The position numbers and the translations under genes are program-made. The notes under the pieces were generated by a model that was not told where the DNA came from, searched no databases, and saw only the letters and a list, made by a program, of their open reading frames with translations. From Rudaea sp. (GTDB taxonomy: Bacteria > Pseudomonadota > Gammaproteobacteria > Xanthomonadales > Rhodanobacteraceae): 7,035 nt of DNA. The stretch lies in NCBI GenBank assembly GCA_025934455.1, contig JAICYA010000102.1, forward strand, positions 1 to 7,035. Reading direction: 5' to 3'. This document shows, in pieces, positions 1-5,680 of this stretch (position 1 is the stretch's first letter; the number at the start of each line of letters is the position of its first letter).

Positions 1-588
1 AAGACCGGATTCTTCGCCGACCAGCGCGACAACCGCCTGTTGCTGTCGGAGTTTTGCGCCGGCACGCGCGTGCTCGACCTGTGCTGCAACTCCGGCGGCT
101 TCGGCATCTACGCCAAGGCACGCGGCGGCGCGGAAGAAGTCGTCGGCATCGATCTGGACGAGGAAATCCTCGGTATTGCGGAACACAATGCGCGCCTGAA
201 CAAGGCGAAAGTGAAATTCATCCAGGCCGACATCTTCGCCTGGCTGCGCGACACGGCGAGCAATCCAGCGAAGAAATTCGATATCGTGATCCTCGACCCG
301 GCCAAGATGACGCGCGATCGCGAACAGGTGATTCCGGCGCTGAAGAAATACCTGGACATGAACAAGCTTGCGCTCGGCGCGGTCAAGCCCGGCGGCATGT
401 TCCTGACCTGTTCGTGCACGGGCCTGGTCAGCGAAGAACAATTCCTCGACATGCTGCGGCGTGCGGCGTTCTACGCGAATCGCACCGTGCAGGTGCTAAA
501 GGTGACCGGCGCGGGCCCCGATCACCCCTGGCAGGCGCACGTGCCCGAGTCGCGTTACCTGAAAGCGGCGTTCTGCCGCGTGGAGTAG
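1..588 (+). CDS. RlmI-like 23S rRNA m5C methyltransferase, C-terminal half (5' truncated)
   Basis: The reading frame is open from the first base and ends at TAG 586-588, so the start lies upstream of the window; 195 residues are visible. RlmI-family enzymes use S-adenosylmethionine to methylate C5 of a cytosine in 23S rRNA (C1962 in E. coli) in the cytoplasm. Visible in order are the pre-methyltransferase segment KTGFFADQRDNR, SAM motif I (VLDLCCNSGGFG), an acidic ribose-binding residue in GIDLDEE, motif IV as ILDPAKM, and the TCSCTGL segment, whose cysteine position matches the catalytic SCSG of RlmI. The ending GPDHP...ESRYLKAAFCRV is typical of the family. E. coli RlmI has about 396 residues, so the N-terminal PUA and linker domains are probably outside the window. 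The usual DPPK of motif IV reads DPAK here. The family is confident; the exact target base is inferred from homology, so no symbol is given. Confidence 0.88.
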   Translation, partial: KTGFFADQRDNRLLLSEFCAGTRVLDLCCNSGGFGIYAKARGGAEEVVGIDLDEEILGIAEHNARLNKAKVKFIQADIFAWLRDTASNPAKKFDIVILDPAKMTRDREQVIPALKKYLDMNKLALGAVKPGGMFLTCSCTGLVSEEQFLDMLRRAAFYANRTVQVLKVTGAGPDHPWQAHVPESRYLKAAFCRVE

Positions 589-620
589 CCGCGTCAACCG
601 CTAACCGCGCGCTGCGTTGT

Positions 621-634
621 GGATGGCTCCATCC
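621..634. repeat. short perfect inverted repeat before the hydrolase ribosome binding site
   Basis: GGATGG and CCATCC form 6-bp perfect arms around a CT spacer. The repeat sits 3 nt before the purine-rich ribosome binding site of the downstream hydrolase. A 2-nt loop is too tight for a stable RNA hairpin without opening the inner pair, so a protein-binding dyad or chance are both possible. The functional call is weak. Confidence 0.3.
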
Positions 635-636
635 GC

Positions 637-644
637 GAAAAGGA
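637..644 (+). promoter_or_regulatory. ribosome binding site that decides the hydrolase start
   Basis: GAAAAGGA lies 7 nt before the GTG at 652. This favours that codon over the in-frame GTG at 619, which has no purine-rich site before it and would place eleven charged or polar residues ahead of the signal peptide. Confidence 0.65.
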
Positions 645-651
645 TTCGTGC

Positions 652-1704
652 GTGCGCCTGCCAGCCCTGCTTTTTGGATTGTTCGCCGCGGCATCGTCGC
701 GCGCGGCGGTCGTCTACGATTTCACGCCGGTGACGCAGCAGATCGACGCGATGCTGCAGACTTATTCGCTCAACGGCGCCTCGCTCGTCGTCATCCGCAA
801 TGGCGCGGTCATCTACGAACAGTATGTCGGCAACTACACGTCCACGACGCGCATCCCCATTGCTTCGGCAAGCAAATGGCTGTCGGCCCTGGCGATCGAG
901 CGGCTGGTGGAGAAAAACCAGATGAGCTGGGGCGACACGATCGGCAAGTACATCCCGACCGCGCCGCCGGACAAGCTCAACATCACTCTGGGTCAGTTGT
1001 TCAGTCACACCTCGGGGTTGTCGCAGAACGACGACGCCTGCCTCGGCAACGAGACGAGTTACACGCTGGCGACCTGTGCGCAGGAAATCCTGAACACCGC
1101 GTTGCAATATCCGCCGGGGACCGCGTTCGCCTACACCGGCAACGGCATGCAGGTCGGCGGCTACATGGCAACGCTCGCGACCGGCAAGACCTGGGACCAG
1201 ATCTTCCAGGATGAGGTGATCACACCATTGGGCATGACCGAAACCGACTTCGCGACGGTCTCGCTCAAGCCGCCCTATGTCACCGTGCCGAATCCGCAGA
1301 TCGCCGGCGGCTTGCGTTCGACCCTGCTCGACTATGCGAACGCGGTACAGATGGTGGCGCAGCACGGCCAGTGGAACGGCGCGGCGTATCTTTCCGCGAA
1401 CGACATCGCCGACATGCAGAAGGACCAGACGCACAGCGCACCGGTCATCTTCACGCCCGATCCGTTGGCTTACGGTTATGGTTATGGCGAATGGCGCAAT
1501 TCCATCGATGCGCAGGGCGCCGCCGTGCAGGTGTCGAGCACCGGCAAGTTCGCCACCTCGCCGTGGGTCGACAACTCGACCGGAGTGGCGGCAGTATTTC
1601 TGGTCAACAGCAGTTACAGCCTGCTCGCCAACGACTTGCGCGCGCTCTGGGCGAACGTGCAGGCGGTGGTGACGGACCCGATCTTCAGCGACGGCTTCCA
1701 ATAG
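652..1704 (+). CDS. exported serine hydrolase, class C beta-lactamase/esterase fold
   Basis: This 350-residue protein starts with a signal peptide ([19 protein letters not shown]), with a likely signal-peptidase site around residues 18-19, so it should act in the periplasm or outside the cell. It shows the serine beta-lactamase-like (class C/EstB) plan: nucleophile motif SASK at residues 72-75, conserved LFSHTSGL at 117-123, Tyr161 in the motif [18 protein letters not shown] at 219-224, a YGYGEW segment near 276-281, and a third active-site strand [12 protein letters not shown] from 296. Cys130 and Cys142 are placed to form a disulfide, as expected for an exported protein. The class C signatures YxN and KTG are not intact (YTG and STG), so hydrolysis of esters, peptides or amides is more likely than true beta-lactamase activity; the substrate cannot be told. 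The last residues, DPIFSDGFQ, resemble a C-terminal tail I recall on secreted proteins of Xanthomonadales. It follows the methyltransferase by 63 nt and appears to be its own unit. Confidence 0.85.
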   Translation: MRLPALLFGLFAAASSRAAVVYDFTPVTQQIDAMLQTYSLNGASLVVIRNGAVIYEQYVGNYTSTTRIPIASASKWLSALAIERLVEKNQMSWGDTIGKYIPTAPPDKLNITLGQLFSHTSGLSQNDDACLGNETSYTLATCAQEILNTALQYPPGTAFAYTGNGMQVGGYMATLATGKTWDQIFQDEVITPLGMTETDFATVSLKPPYVTVPNPQIAGGLRSTLLDYANAVQMVAQHGQWNGAAYLSANDIADMQKDQTHSAPVIFTPDPLAYGYGYGEWRNSIDAQGAAVQVSSTGKFATSPWVDNSTGVAAVFLVNSSYSLLANDLRALWANVQAVVTDPIFSDGFQ

Positions 1705-1731
1705 TCACGCGCGCCGGTCCGGTCGACGCGC

Positions 1732-1737
1732 TACACT
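1732..1737 (+). promoter_or_regulatory. possible -10 element upstream of folE
   Basis: TACACT, 28 nt before the folE start, is the only -10-like hexamer in the 61-nt gap after the hydrolase. No recognisable -35 lies 16-18 nt upstream (the sequence there is GC-only), so this is a weak call. The folE start itself has only a GAG at 1755-1757 as a poor ribosome binding site. Confidence 0.25.
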
Positions 1738-1765
1738 GTCGCGCCTTTTCCGCGCGAGTGTCGTC

Positions 1766-2395
1766 ATGACCTTATCCGGCAAGCCTTCCCTTTGCGCCGC
1801 CGCCGCGCCGACCTCGCCCGCGGTTACGCGCGAGCAGGCGCTGGACGCGGTGCGCACGTTGCTGCGCTGGGCCGGCGACGAGCCGACGCGCGAGGGCCTG
1901 CTCGACACGCCCAAGCGCGTCGTCGACGCCTATGGCGAATGGTTCTCCGGCTACAAGGAAGATCCGCAGGAGTACATGCGCCGTACGTTCGAGGAAGTCG
2001 CCGGCTACGATGAGATGATCGTGCTGCGCGACATCCAGTTCGAATCGTTCTGCGAGCATCACATGGCGCCGATCATCGGCCGTGCGCACGTCGGCTACGT
2101 GCCGGACGGCAAGGTTGTGGGCATCAGCAAACTCGCCCGAGTGGTCGACGCGTTCGCGCGTCGCTTCCAGGTGCAGGAGAAGATGACCGCGCAGATCGCC
2201 ACCTGCATCAGCGAGGTGCTGCATCCGCGCGGCGTTGGCGTCGTCGTCGATGCCGTGCACCAGTGCATGACCACGCGCGGCGTACACAAGCGCGGCGTGT
2301 CGCTGGTCACCAGCCAGATGCTCGGCAGTTTCCGCGAGGATGCGCGTACGCGTGCGGAGTTTCTGCGGTTTATCGACATCGACGCGAACCGTTAA
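1766..2395 (+). CDS. folE: GTP cyclohydrolase I
   Basis: This 209-residue protein catalyses the conversion of GTP to 7,8-dihydroneopterin triphosphate plus formate, the first step of tetrahydrofolate and other pterin synthesis, in the cytoplasm. It is a homodecameric zinc enzyme in the family. Family features are plain: [17 protein letters not shown], then the zinc-ligand segment [19 protein letters not shown] (Cys and His ligands), [21 protein letters not shown], and the second zinc cysteine in HQCMTTRGV followed by the substrate-binding histidine/arginine region [16 protein letters not shown]. The end, RAEFLRFI, is the normal FolE C-terminus. The first 20 or so residues are a low-complexity Ala/Pro/Ser extension before [13 protein letters not shown]; the ATG at 1766 is the first in-frame start. 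The gene stands alone, between the hydrolase and the long palindrome, whose left end overlaps its stop codon. Confidence 0.97.
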   Translation: MTLSGKPSLCAAAAPTSPAVTREQALDAVRTLLRWAGDEPTREGLLDTPKRVVDAYGEWFSGYKEDPQEYMRRTFEEVAGYDEMIVLRDIQFESFCEHHMAPIIGRAHVGYVPDGKVVGISKLARVVDAFARRFQVQEKMTAQIATCISEVLHPRGVGVVVDAVHQCMTTRGVHKRGVSLVTSQMLGSFREDARTRAEFLRFIDIDANR

Positions 2396-2519
2396 AAACC
2401 TGCTGCGCTCGACATCTCACGCGCCGGCAGTGCTCGAAATCCTCACATACGACAAAGTATGCTCCGGTTTCTGCGCGCTGGCGGCGCGTGACCTGTCATC
2501 GCTCGCTACGGTTTTTCAC
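2391..2519. repeat. long imperfect palindrome filling the folE-exporter gap
   Basis: Nearly the whole gap folds back on itself around a centre near 2454. Inner arms CATAC (2446-2450) and GTATG (2457-2461) flank a 6-nt loop. Outside a 4-nt symmetric internal loop, GAAATC (2436-2441) pairs with GGTTTC (2466-2471), with one G-U. The next arms, 2418-2433 and 2475-2490, match at 14 of 16 positions. At the outer ends AAAAACC (2394-2400) faces GGTTTTT (2510-2516), with short GCG and CGA matches between. No T-run follows the stem, so it is not a standard intrinsic terminator. The core of the form GAAATCCTC-(arm)-loop-(arm)-CTCCGGTTTC resembles an intergenic palindrome I recall from several beta- and gammaproteobacterial genomes, but I cannot attach an established name. 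It covers 2396-2538 almost entirely; no gene is seen in it. Confidence 0.75.
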
Positions 2520-2525
2520 TGTTTC

Positions 2526-2532
2526 GGAAGGA
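2526..2532 (+). promoter_or_regulatory. ribosome binding site that decides the exporter start
   Basis: GGAAGGA ends 6 nt before the GTG at 2539. The frame is open further upstream through the palindrome and into folE, but that stretch is Arg/His/Cys-rich and unlike a transporter N-terminus. This site therefore fixes the start at 2539. Confidence 0.75.
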
Positions 2533-2538
2533 CGAATT

Positions 2539-3807
2539 GTGGAAAGTGAAGCCCATACTCCAGTTCCGGCAAGGCACGCCGCGCTGGCGTTCATCTTCGT
2601 CACCGTCCTGATCGATATCCTCAGCTTCGGCATCATCATCCCGGTGCTGCCGCACCTCATCATCGAACTGGTCGGCGGCAGCATCGCCAAGGCGGCAGTG
2701 TGGTCGAGCGGCTTCGGCACCTTGTTCATGCTGATGCAGTTCGTGTTCTCGCCGATCCAGGGCGCACTGTCGGACCGCTTCGGCCGGCGCACGGTGATCT
2801 TGATCTCGAGCTTTGGCCTCGGCATCGATTTCATCGTCATGGCGCTGGCGCCGGTACTGTGGCTGCTGTTTCTCGGTCGCGCGGTGTCCGGCGTGTGCGC
2901 GGCGAGCTTCTCCACGGCGAACGCCTACATCGCCGACATCACGCCGCGCGAAAAGCGCGCGGCCAGTTTCGGCCTGCTCGGCGCAGCGTTCGGCATCGGC
3001 TTTATCATCGGCCCGGCGCTTGGCGGCCTGCTCGGACACATTTCCATCCGCCTGCCGTTCTGGGCCGCGGCGTTTCTGGCGTTGGTCAATTTCTGTTACG
3101 GCTGGTTCGTGTTGCCCGAGTCGCTGCCGCCGGAACGGCGCAGCGCGCGCATCGACTGGGGCCATGCCAATCCGCTGGGATCGTTGCTGCTGCTGCGCCG
3201 CTACCCGCAGGTGTTCGCACTGGCGACGGTGTTCTTCCTGCTCGCGCTGGCCCAGTTCTCGATCAATTCGACGTATGTGCTGTATACCGATTTCCGCTAC
3301 GGCTGGGGCCCGCAGGCGGTCGGCTACACGCTCGCGCTGGTGGGACTGTGCACGGCGATCGTGCAGGCCGGCCTGGTGCGCAAGCTCATGCCGAAACTCG
3401 GCGAGCGCCGCATGATTCTCGCCGGGCTGTGCTTCTCGGTCGCCGGATATCTGCTGTTCGGGCTGGCACCTTCGGCATGGATATTCGTCGCCGCCATTCC
3501 GGTTTTCTGTCTGGCCGGCCTTGCCGGGCCCGCCGCGCAATCGATGGTCACGCACCTGGTCGACCCGCACGAGCAAGGCCGCCTGCAAGGTGCGCTCACG
3601 AGTTTGCAGAGCCTGGCCGGCATCTTCGGCCCGGCGCTGTTCGCGAACTTGTTCGCGCTGTTCATCAGCGATCATGCGCCGGTCAAGCATCTGCCGGGCG
3701 TGGCCTTCGTGCTCGCTGCCGCACTCGTGTTCGCCGCGCTGTGGGTGACCGCGTACGCGACGCGACATTTGCGTGGATACGTGCCGCAGGCGGCCGGCGA
3801 AATGTGA
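2539..3807 (+). CDS. TetA-like major facilitator superfamily exporter
   Basis: This 422-residue inner-membrane protein has twelve predicted helices and the sequence style of the TCR/Tet drug:H+ antiporter branch. Helix 1 carries Asp26 in FVTVLIDILSFGIIIPVLP, the position of the functional Asp in TetA. Motif A between helices 2 and 3 is GALSDRFGRR (residues 75-84) with Asp79, and the export-type motif C is GAAFGIGFIIGPALGG (148-163) in helix 5. LPESLPPERR ends helix 6 and a cytoplasmic loop follows to about residue 215. The second half repeats the plan in weaker form (RKLMPKLGERR, 281-291; FCLAGLAGPAAQ, 323-334). The start is a GTG chosen by its strong ribosome binding site. Tet-family resemblance alone does not show tetracycline resistance; chromosomal homologues export varied or unknown compounds. 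Its stop overlaps the start of the PLP enzyme, so the two are probably translated together. Confidence 0.9.
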   Translation: MESEAHTPVPARHAALAFIFVTVLIDILSFGIIIPVLPHLIIELVGGSIAKAAVWSSGFGTLFMLMQFVFSPIQGALSDRFGRRTVILISSFGLGIDFIVMALAPVLWLLFLGRAVSGVCAASFSTANAYIADITPREKRAASFGLLGAAFGIGFIIGPALGGLLGHISIRLPFWAAAFLALVNFCYGWFVLPESLPPERRSARIDWGHANPLGSLLLLRRYPQVFALATVFFLLALAQFSINSTYVLYTDFRYGWGPQAVGYTLALVGLCTAIVQAGLVRKLMPKLGERRMILAGLCFSVAGYLLFGLAPSAWIFVAAIPVFCLAGLAGPAAQSMVTHLVDPHEQGRLQGALTSLQSLAGIFGPALFANLFALFISDHAPVKHLPGVAFVLAAALVFAALWVTAYATRHLRGYVPQAAGEM

Positions 3808-4745
3808 GTCTCGTGTTTTCCAATATCGAGACCGCGGCACGGCGGATTGCGCCGCACGCGCACGTCACGCCGGTATTGCGCTCACGCTCGCTGGACGAAC
3901 TCGCCGGCTGCACGATCGCGTTCAAGTGTGAAAACTTCCAGCGCGTCGGCGCGTTCAAGTTCCGCGGCGCCTGCAATGCGGTGTGGGCCTTGACCGACGC
4001 GGAGGCCGCGCGCGGCGTGGTCACGCATTCCTCGGGCAACCATGGCGCGGCGCTGGCGCTCGCGGCAAAAACACGCGGTATCGCGGCACATGTCGTGGTG
4101 CCGGAAGGCGCGGTCGCAGCCAAGGTCGCCGCGATCCGTGCCTATGGCGCCACGGTGCACGTCTGCGCGCCGACGCTCGATGCTCGCGACGAGGCCGCCG
4201 CGCGTATCGCGCGCGAAACCGGCGCGGCGCTGGTGCATCCGTTTACCAACCCGAACGTCATCGCCGGACAAGGCACGGCGACGCTGGAACTGCTGCGCGA
4301 AACCGGCGAGCTGGATGCGTTGATCGCACCGATCGGCGGCGGCGGTCTGATCGGCGGCAGCGCGATCGCGGCGAAAAGAATTTATCCACAAATCCACATC
4401 TTTGCCGCCGAACCCGAAGGCGCCGCCGAAGCGTTCGAGTCGCTGCGCCGCGGCGTGCGCGTAACCGATATCGAACCGGACACGATCTGCGACGGCCTGC
4501 GCGCCACCTTCGGCGAGATCAATTTCGCTTTGCTGCGCGAGTACGGTGCCGAAGTGCTGCCGGTGAGCGATGCGCAAACCATTGCCGCGATGCGCCTCGT
4601 GTTCGAGCGCATGAAAATCGTGATCGAACCTTCATCGGCCGTGGTGCTGGCCGCGATCCTGCGTCATCGCGAGCGCTTTGCGAACTTGCGCGTCGGCGCG
4701 ATTTTCAGCGGTGGGAACGTGGATCTGGATCAGCTTCCCTGGTAA
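3804..4745 (+). CDS. PLP-dependent serine/threonine dehydratase or serine racemase family enzyme
   Basis: This 313-residue fold type II PLP enzyme acts in the cytoplasm. Key residues visible are the Schiff-base lysine Lys52 in AFKFRGACNA, the substrate carboxylate loop SSGNHG (76-81), the phosphate-binding glycine loop GGGGL (178-182), and SGGN (302-305), whose serine contacts the pyridine nitrogen. It lacks the C-terminal ACT regulatory domain of biosynthetic IlvA (about 510 residues) and has the short form found in catabolic threonine dehydratases, serine racemases and threo-3-hydroxyaspartate dehydratases. The second Ser of SSGNH and the CENFQRVGAFKFRGA stretch look more like the serine racemase/hydroxyaspartate branch than IlvA. 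Family activity is deamination of Ser/Thr-like amino acids to 2-oxo acids; the exact substrate is undecided. The chosen GTG start overlaps the exporter stop as GTGA, a usual coupling arrangement; GTG at 3813 is an alternative. The 3' end overlaps the opposing EamA gene by 41 bp. Confidence 0.88.
   Translation: MSLVFSNIETAARRIAPHAHVTPVLRSRSLDELAGCTIAFKCENFQRVGAFKFRGACNAVWALTDAEAARGVVTHSSGNHGAALALAAKTRGIAAHVVVPEGAVAAKVAAIRAYGATVHVCAPTLDARDEAAARIARETGAALVHPFTNPNVIAGQGTATLELLRETGELDALIAPIGGGGLIGGSAIAAKRIYPQIHIFAAEPEGAAEAFESLRRGVRVTDIEPDTICDGLRATFGEINFALLREYGAEVLPVSDAQTIAAMRLVFERMKIVIEPSSAVVLAAILRHRERFANLRVGAIFSGGNVDLDQLPW
4382..4390 (+). other. perfect DnaA-box sequence inside the PLP-enzyme gene
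   Basis: TTATCCACA is an exact match to the classical DnaA box, followed by a looser AATCCACAT. It lies within codons for IYPQIH of the dehydratase-like gene. No AT-rich unwinding region or cluster of further boxes is seen, so this is not an origin; it may be a lone DnaA-binding site or chance. Confidence 0.35.
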
Positions 4746-5619
4746 CGCTGGCGGGCGGCCGCAACACTCCGAACAGCGCCGCACCGATCACGACGATGCC
4801 GATGGCTTCACTTGCGTCCGGACGCTCGCCAAGCAACACCCAGGCCAGGCCAATGCCGACCAGTGGCGTGATCAGGCTGGCCAGGCCGGCCACATTCGTC
4901 GGCAGGCGTTGCACGATGAACAGCCACATCGCCCAGGCGATGCCCGAGGAAAGCAAGCCGTTGTAGAGCAGTGCACCGACGAGTTGCGGCGCCCAGACGA
5001 TGTCGCGTTCGTGCACGCTCAGCGCGATGGCAACCAGGAGCGCGGTGCCGTAGAGCATCTGCCACGCAGTCAGGCGCAAGGGCGACACCGGTACGGCGAG
5101 GAACAAGCGCTTGGCCAGCACCGTGCCGATCGCCCAGCATGCGCCGCCGGCGAGTGCGAGCGCGGCGCTGCCGAGGCCGACATGCGTGCTCCACGGTTCG
5201 AGCACCAGCACGAGTCCCGCCGCCGCGACCGCGATGTAGGCCCACTGCCGCGCGCCCGGGCGGTCGCCGAGCAATACCCAGGCCAGCGGAATCACCCAGA
5301 ACGGCATGGTGTAGGCGAGCAAGGCGGTCTTGCCGGCGCCGCCCGTGATCAGGGCGAATTGCACCAGCACCTGGAATCCGGTCGTCTGCGCGAGGCCGAT
5401 CAGCAGCGTGTCGCGCCACGGCGTCGGCGCAAGATTCTCGCCGCGCAGAGCGAGCACCACGAACAGCACCGCGGTGCCGAACACGTAGCGCATCGCCGAG
5501 AACGTGAGCGGGCCGACGAAGGCGAGCACCGCCTTCATCACGATCCAGTTGAAGCCCCAGACCAGGCTCAGGATGCCCAGCGCGATCAGGGCGCTGCGGC
5601 GGGCGGTGTCGGTGCTCAT
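4705..5619 (-). CDS. EamA/DMT-family inner-membrane transporter
   Basis: This 304-residue membrane protein contains two EamA repeats of about five helices each. The first begins near residue 9 (ALIALGILSLVWGFNWIVMK) and ends with WVLLGDRPGARQW and a helix to about 140. The second begins near 150 (SAALALAGGACWAIGTVLAK) and ends with the parallel WVLLGERPDASEA and a last helix to 286. This duplication is the hallmark of the drug/metabolite transporter superfamily, whose members export amino acids or other metabolites; the substrate cannot be read from sequence. The C-terminal tail is short and charged. ATG at 5619 is preferred to an upstream in-frame GTG at 5664 because it begins just before the first helix, with a modest GGA about 6 nt ahead. 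It is divergent from tag and convergent with the PLP enzyme, over whose last 41 bp it runs. Confidence 0.9.
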   Translation of the reverse strand: MSTDTARRSALIALGILSLVWGFNWIVMKAVLAFVGPLTFSAMRYVFGTAVLFVVLALRGENLAPTPWRDTLLIGLAQTTGFQVLVQFALITGGAGKTALLAYTMPFWVIPLAWVLLGDRPGARQWAYIAVAAAGLVLVLEPWSTHVGLGSAALALAGGACWAIGTVLAKRLFLAVPVSPLRLTAWQMLYGTALLVAIALSVHERDIVWAPQLVGALLYNGLLSSGIAWAMWLFIVQRLPTNVAGLASLITPLVGIGLAWVLLGERPDASEAIGIVVIGAALFGVLRPPASVTREADPDPRSHR

Positions 5620-5640
5620 GAAATTCCGGATGCGGCGGGT

Positions 5641-5655
5641 TGCGTATGATACGCA
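5641..5655. promoter_or_regulatory. perfect dyad in the divergent EamA-tag promoter region
   Basis: TGCGTAT and ATACGCA are perfect 7-bp arms around a single G. The dyad contains a -10-like hexamer on each strand: TATGAT (5645-5650) toward tag, ending 30 nt before its ATG, and TATCAT (complement of 5646-5651) toward the EamA gene. It could be an operator, or overlapping divergent -10 elements; no good -35 is visible on either strand. Confidence 0.4.
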
Positions 5656-5667
5656 CGCTTGCACGAC

Positions 5668-5672
5668 GAGGA
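5668..5672 (+). promoter_or_regulatory. ribosome binding site of tag
   Basis: GAGGA lies 8 nt before ATG 5681 and supports that start over the open frame upstream, which is the antisense of the EamA gene. Confidence 0.65.
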
Positions 5673-5680
5673 CGGACGAG

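Noticed and set aside
601..1701. A 366-codon minus-strand open frame opposite the serine hydrolase
   Set aside because: It is Arg/Val/His-biased with no recognisable fold, and the opposite strand has a signal peptide and catalytic motifs.
1709..1731. A GC-rich imperfect hairpin after the serine hydrolase, as a terminator
   Set aside because: The arms have mismatches and no T-run follows.
2446..2490. The palindrome as a Rho-independent terminator of folE
   Set aside because: The right arm is followed by ACCTGTCATC rather than a run of T; the nearest T-run (2512-2516) is itself part of the outer arm and is only five bases long.
2263..2538. An N-terminal extension of the exporter into folE
   Set aside because: The open frame continues upstream but encodes Arg/Cys/His-rich sequence through the palindrome; the GTG at 2539 has a strong ribosome binding site and begins just before helix 1.
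2700..3803. A long in-frame upstream extension of the PLP enzyme
   Set aside because: It is the shifted frame of the exporter gene. The family N-terminus begins at about 3804.
2539..3807. Tetracycline resistance gene
   Set aside because: TetA-like motifs show the transporter branch but not the substrate, and there is no divergent TetR-type repressor beside it.
2506..3840. A 444-codon open frame on the minus strand opposite the exporter
   Set aside because: Its product is rich in Arg, Gln, His and Glu with no domain. It is the antisense of a membrane protein in GC-rich DNA, and the plus-strand exporter has full family motifs.
4382..4399. Replication origin
   Set aside because: There is one perfect DnaA box only, inside a conserved coding region, with no AT-rich stretch and no dnaA, dnaN or gidA nearby.
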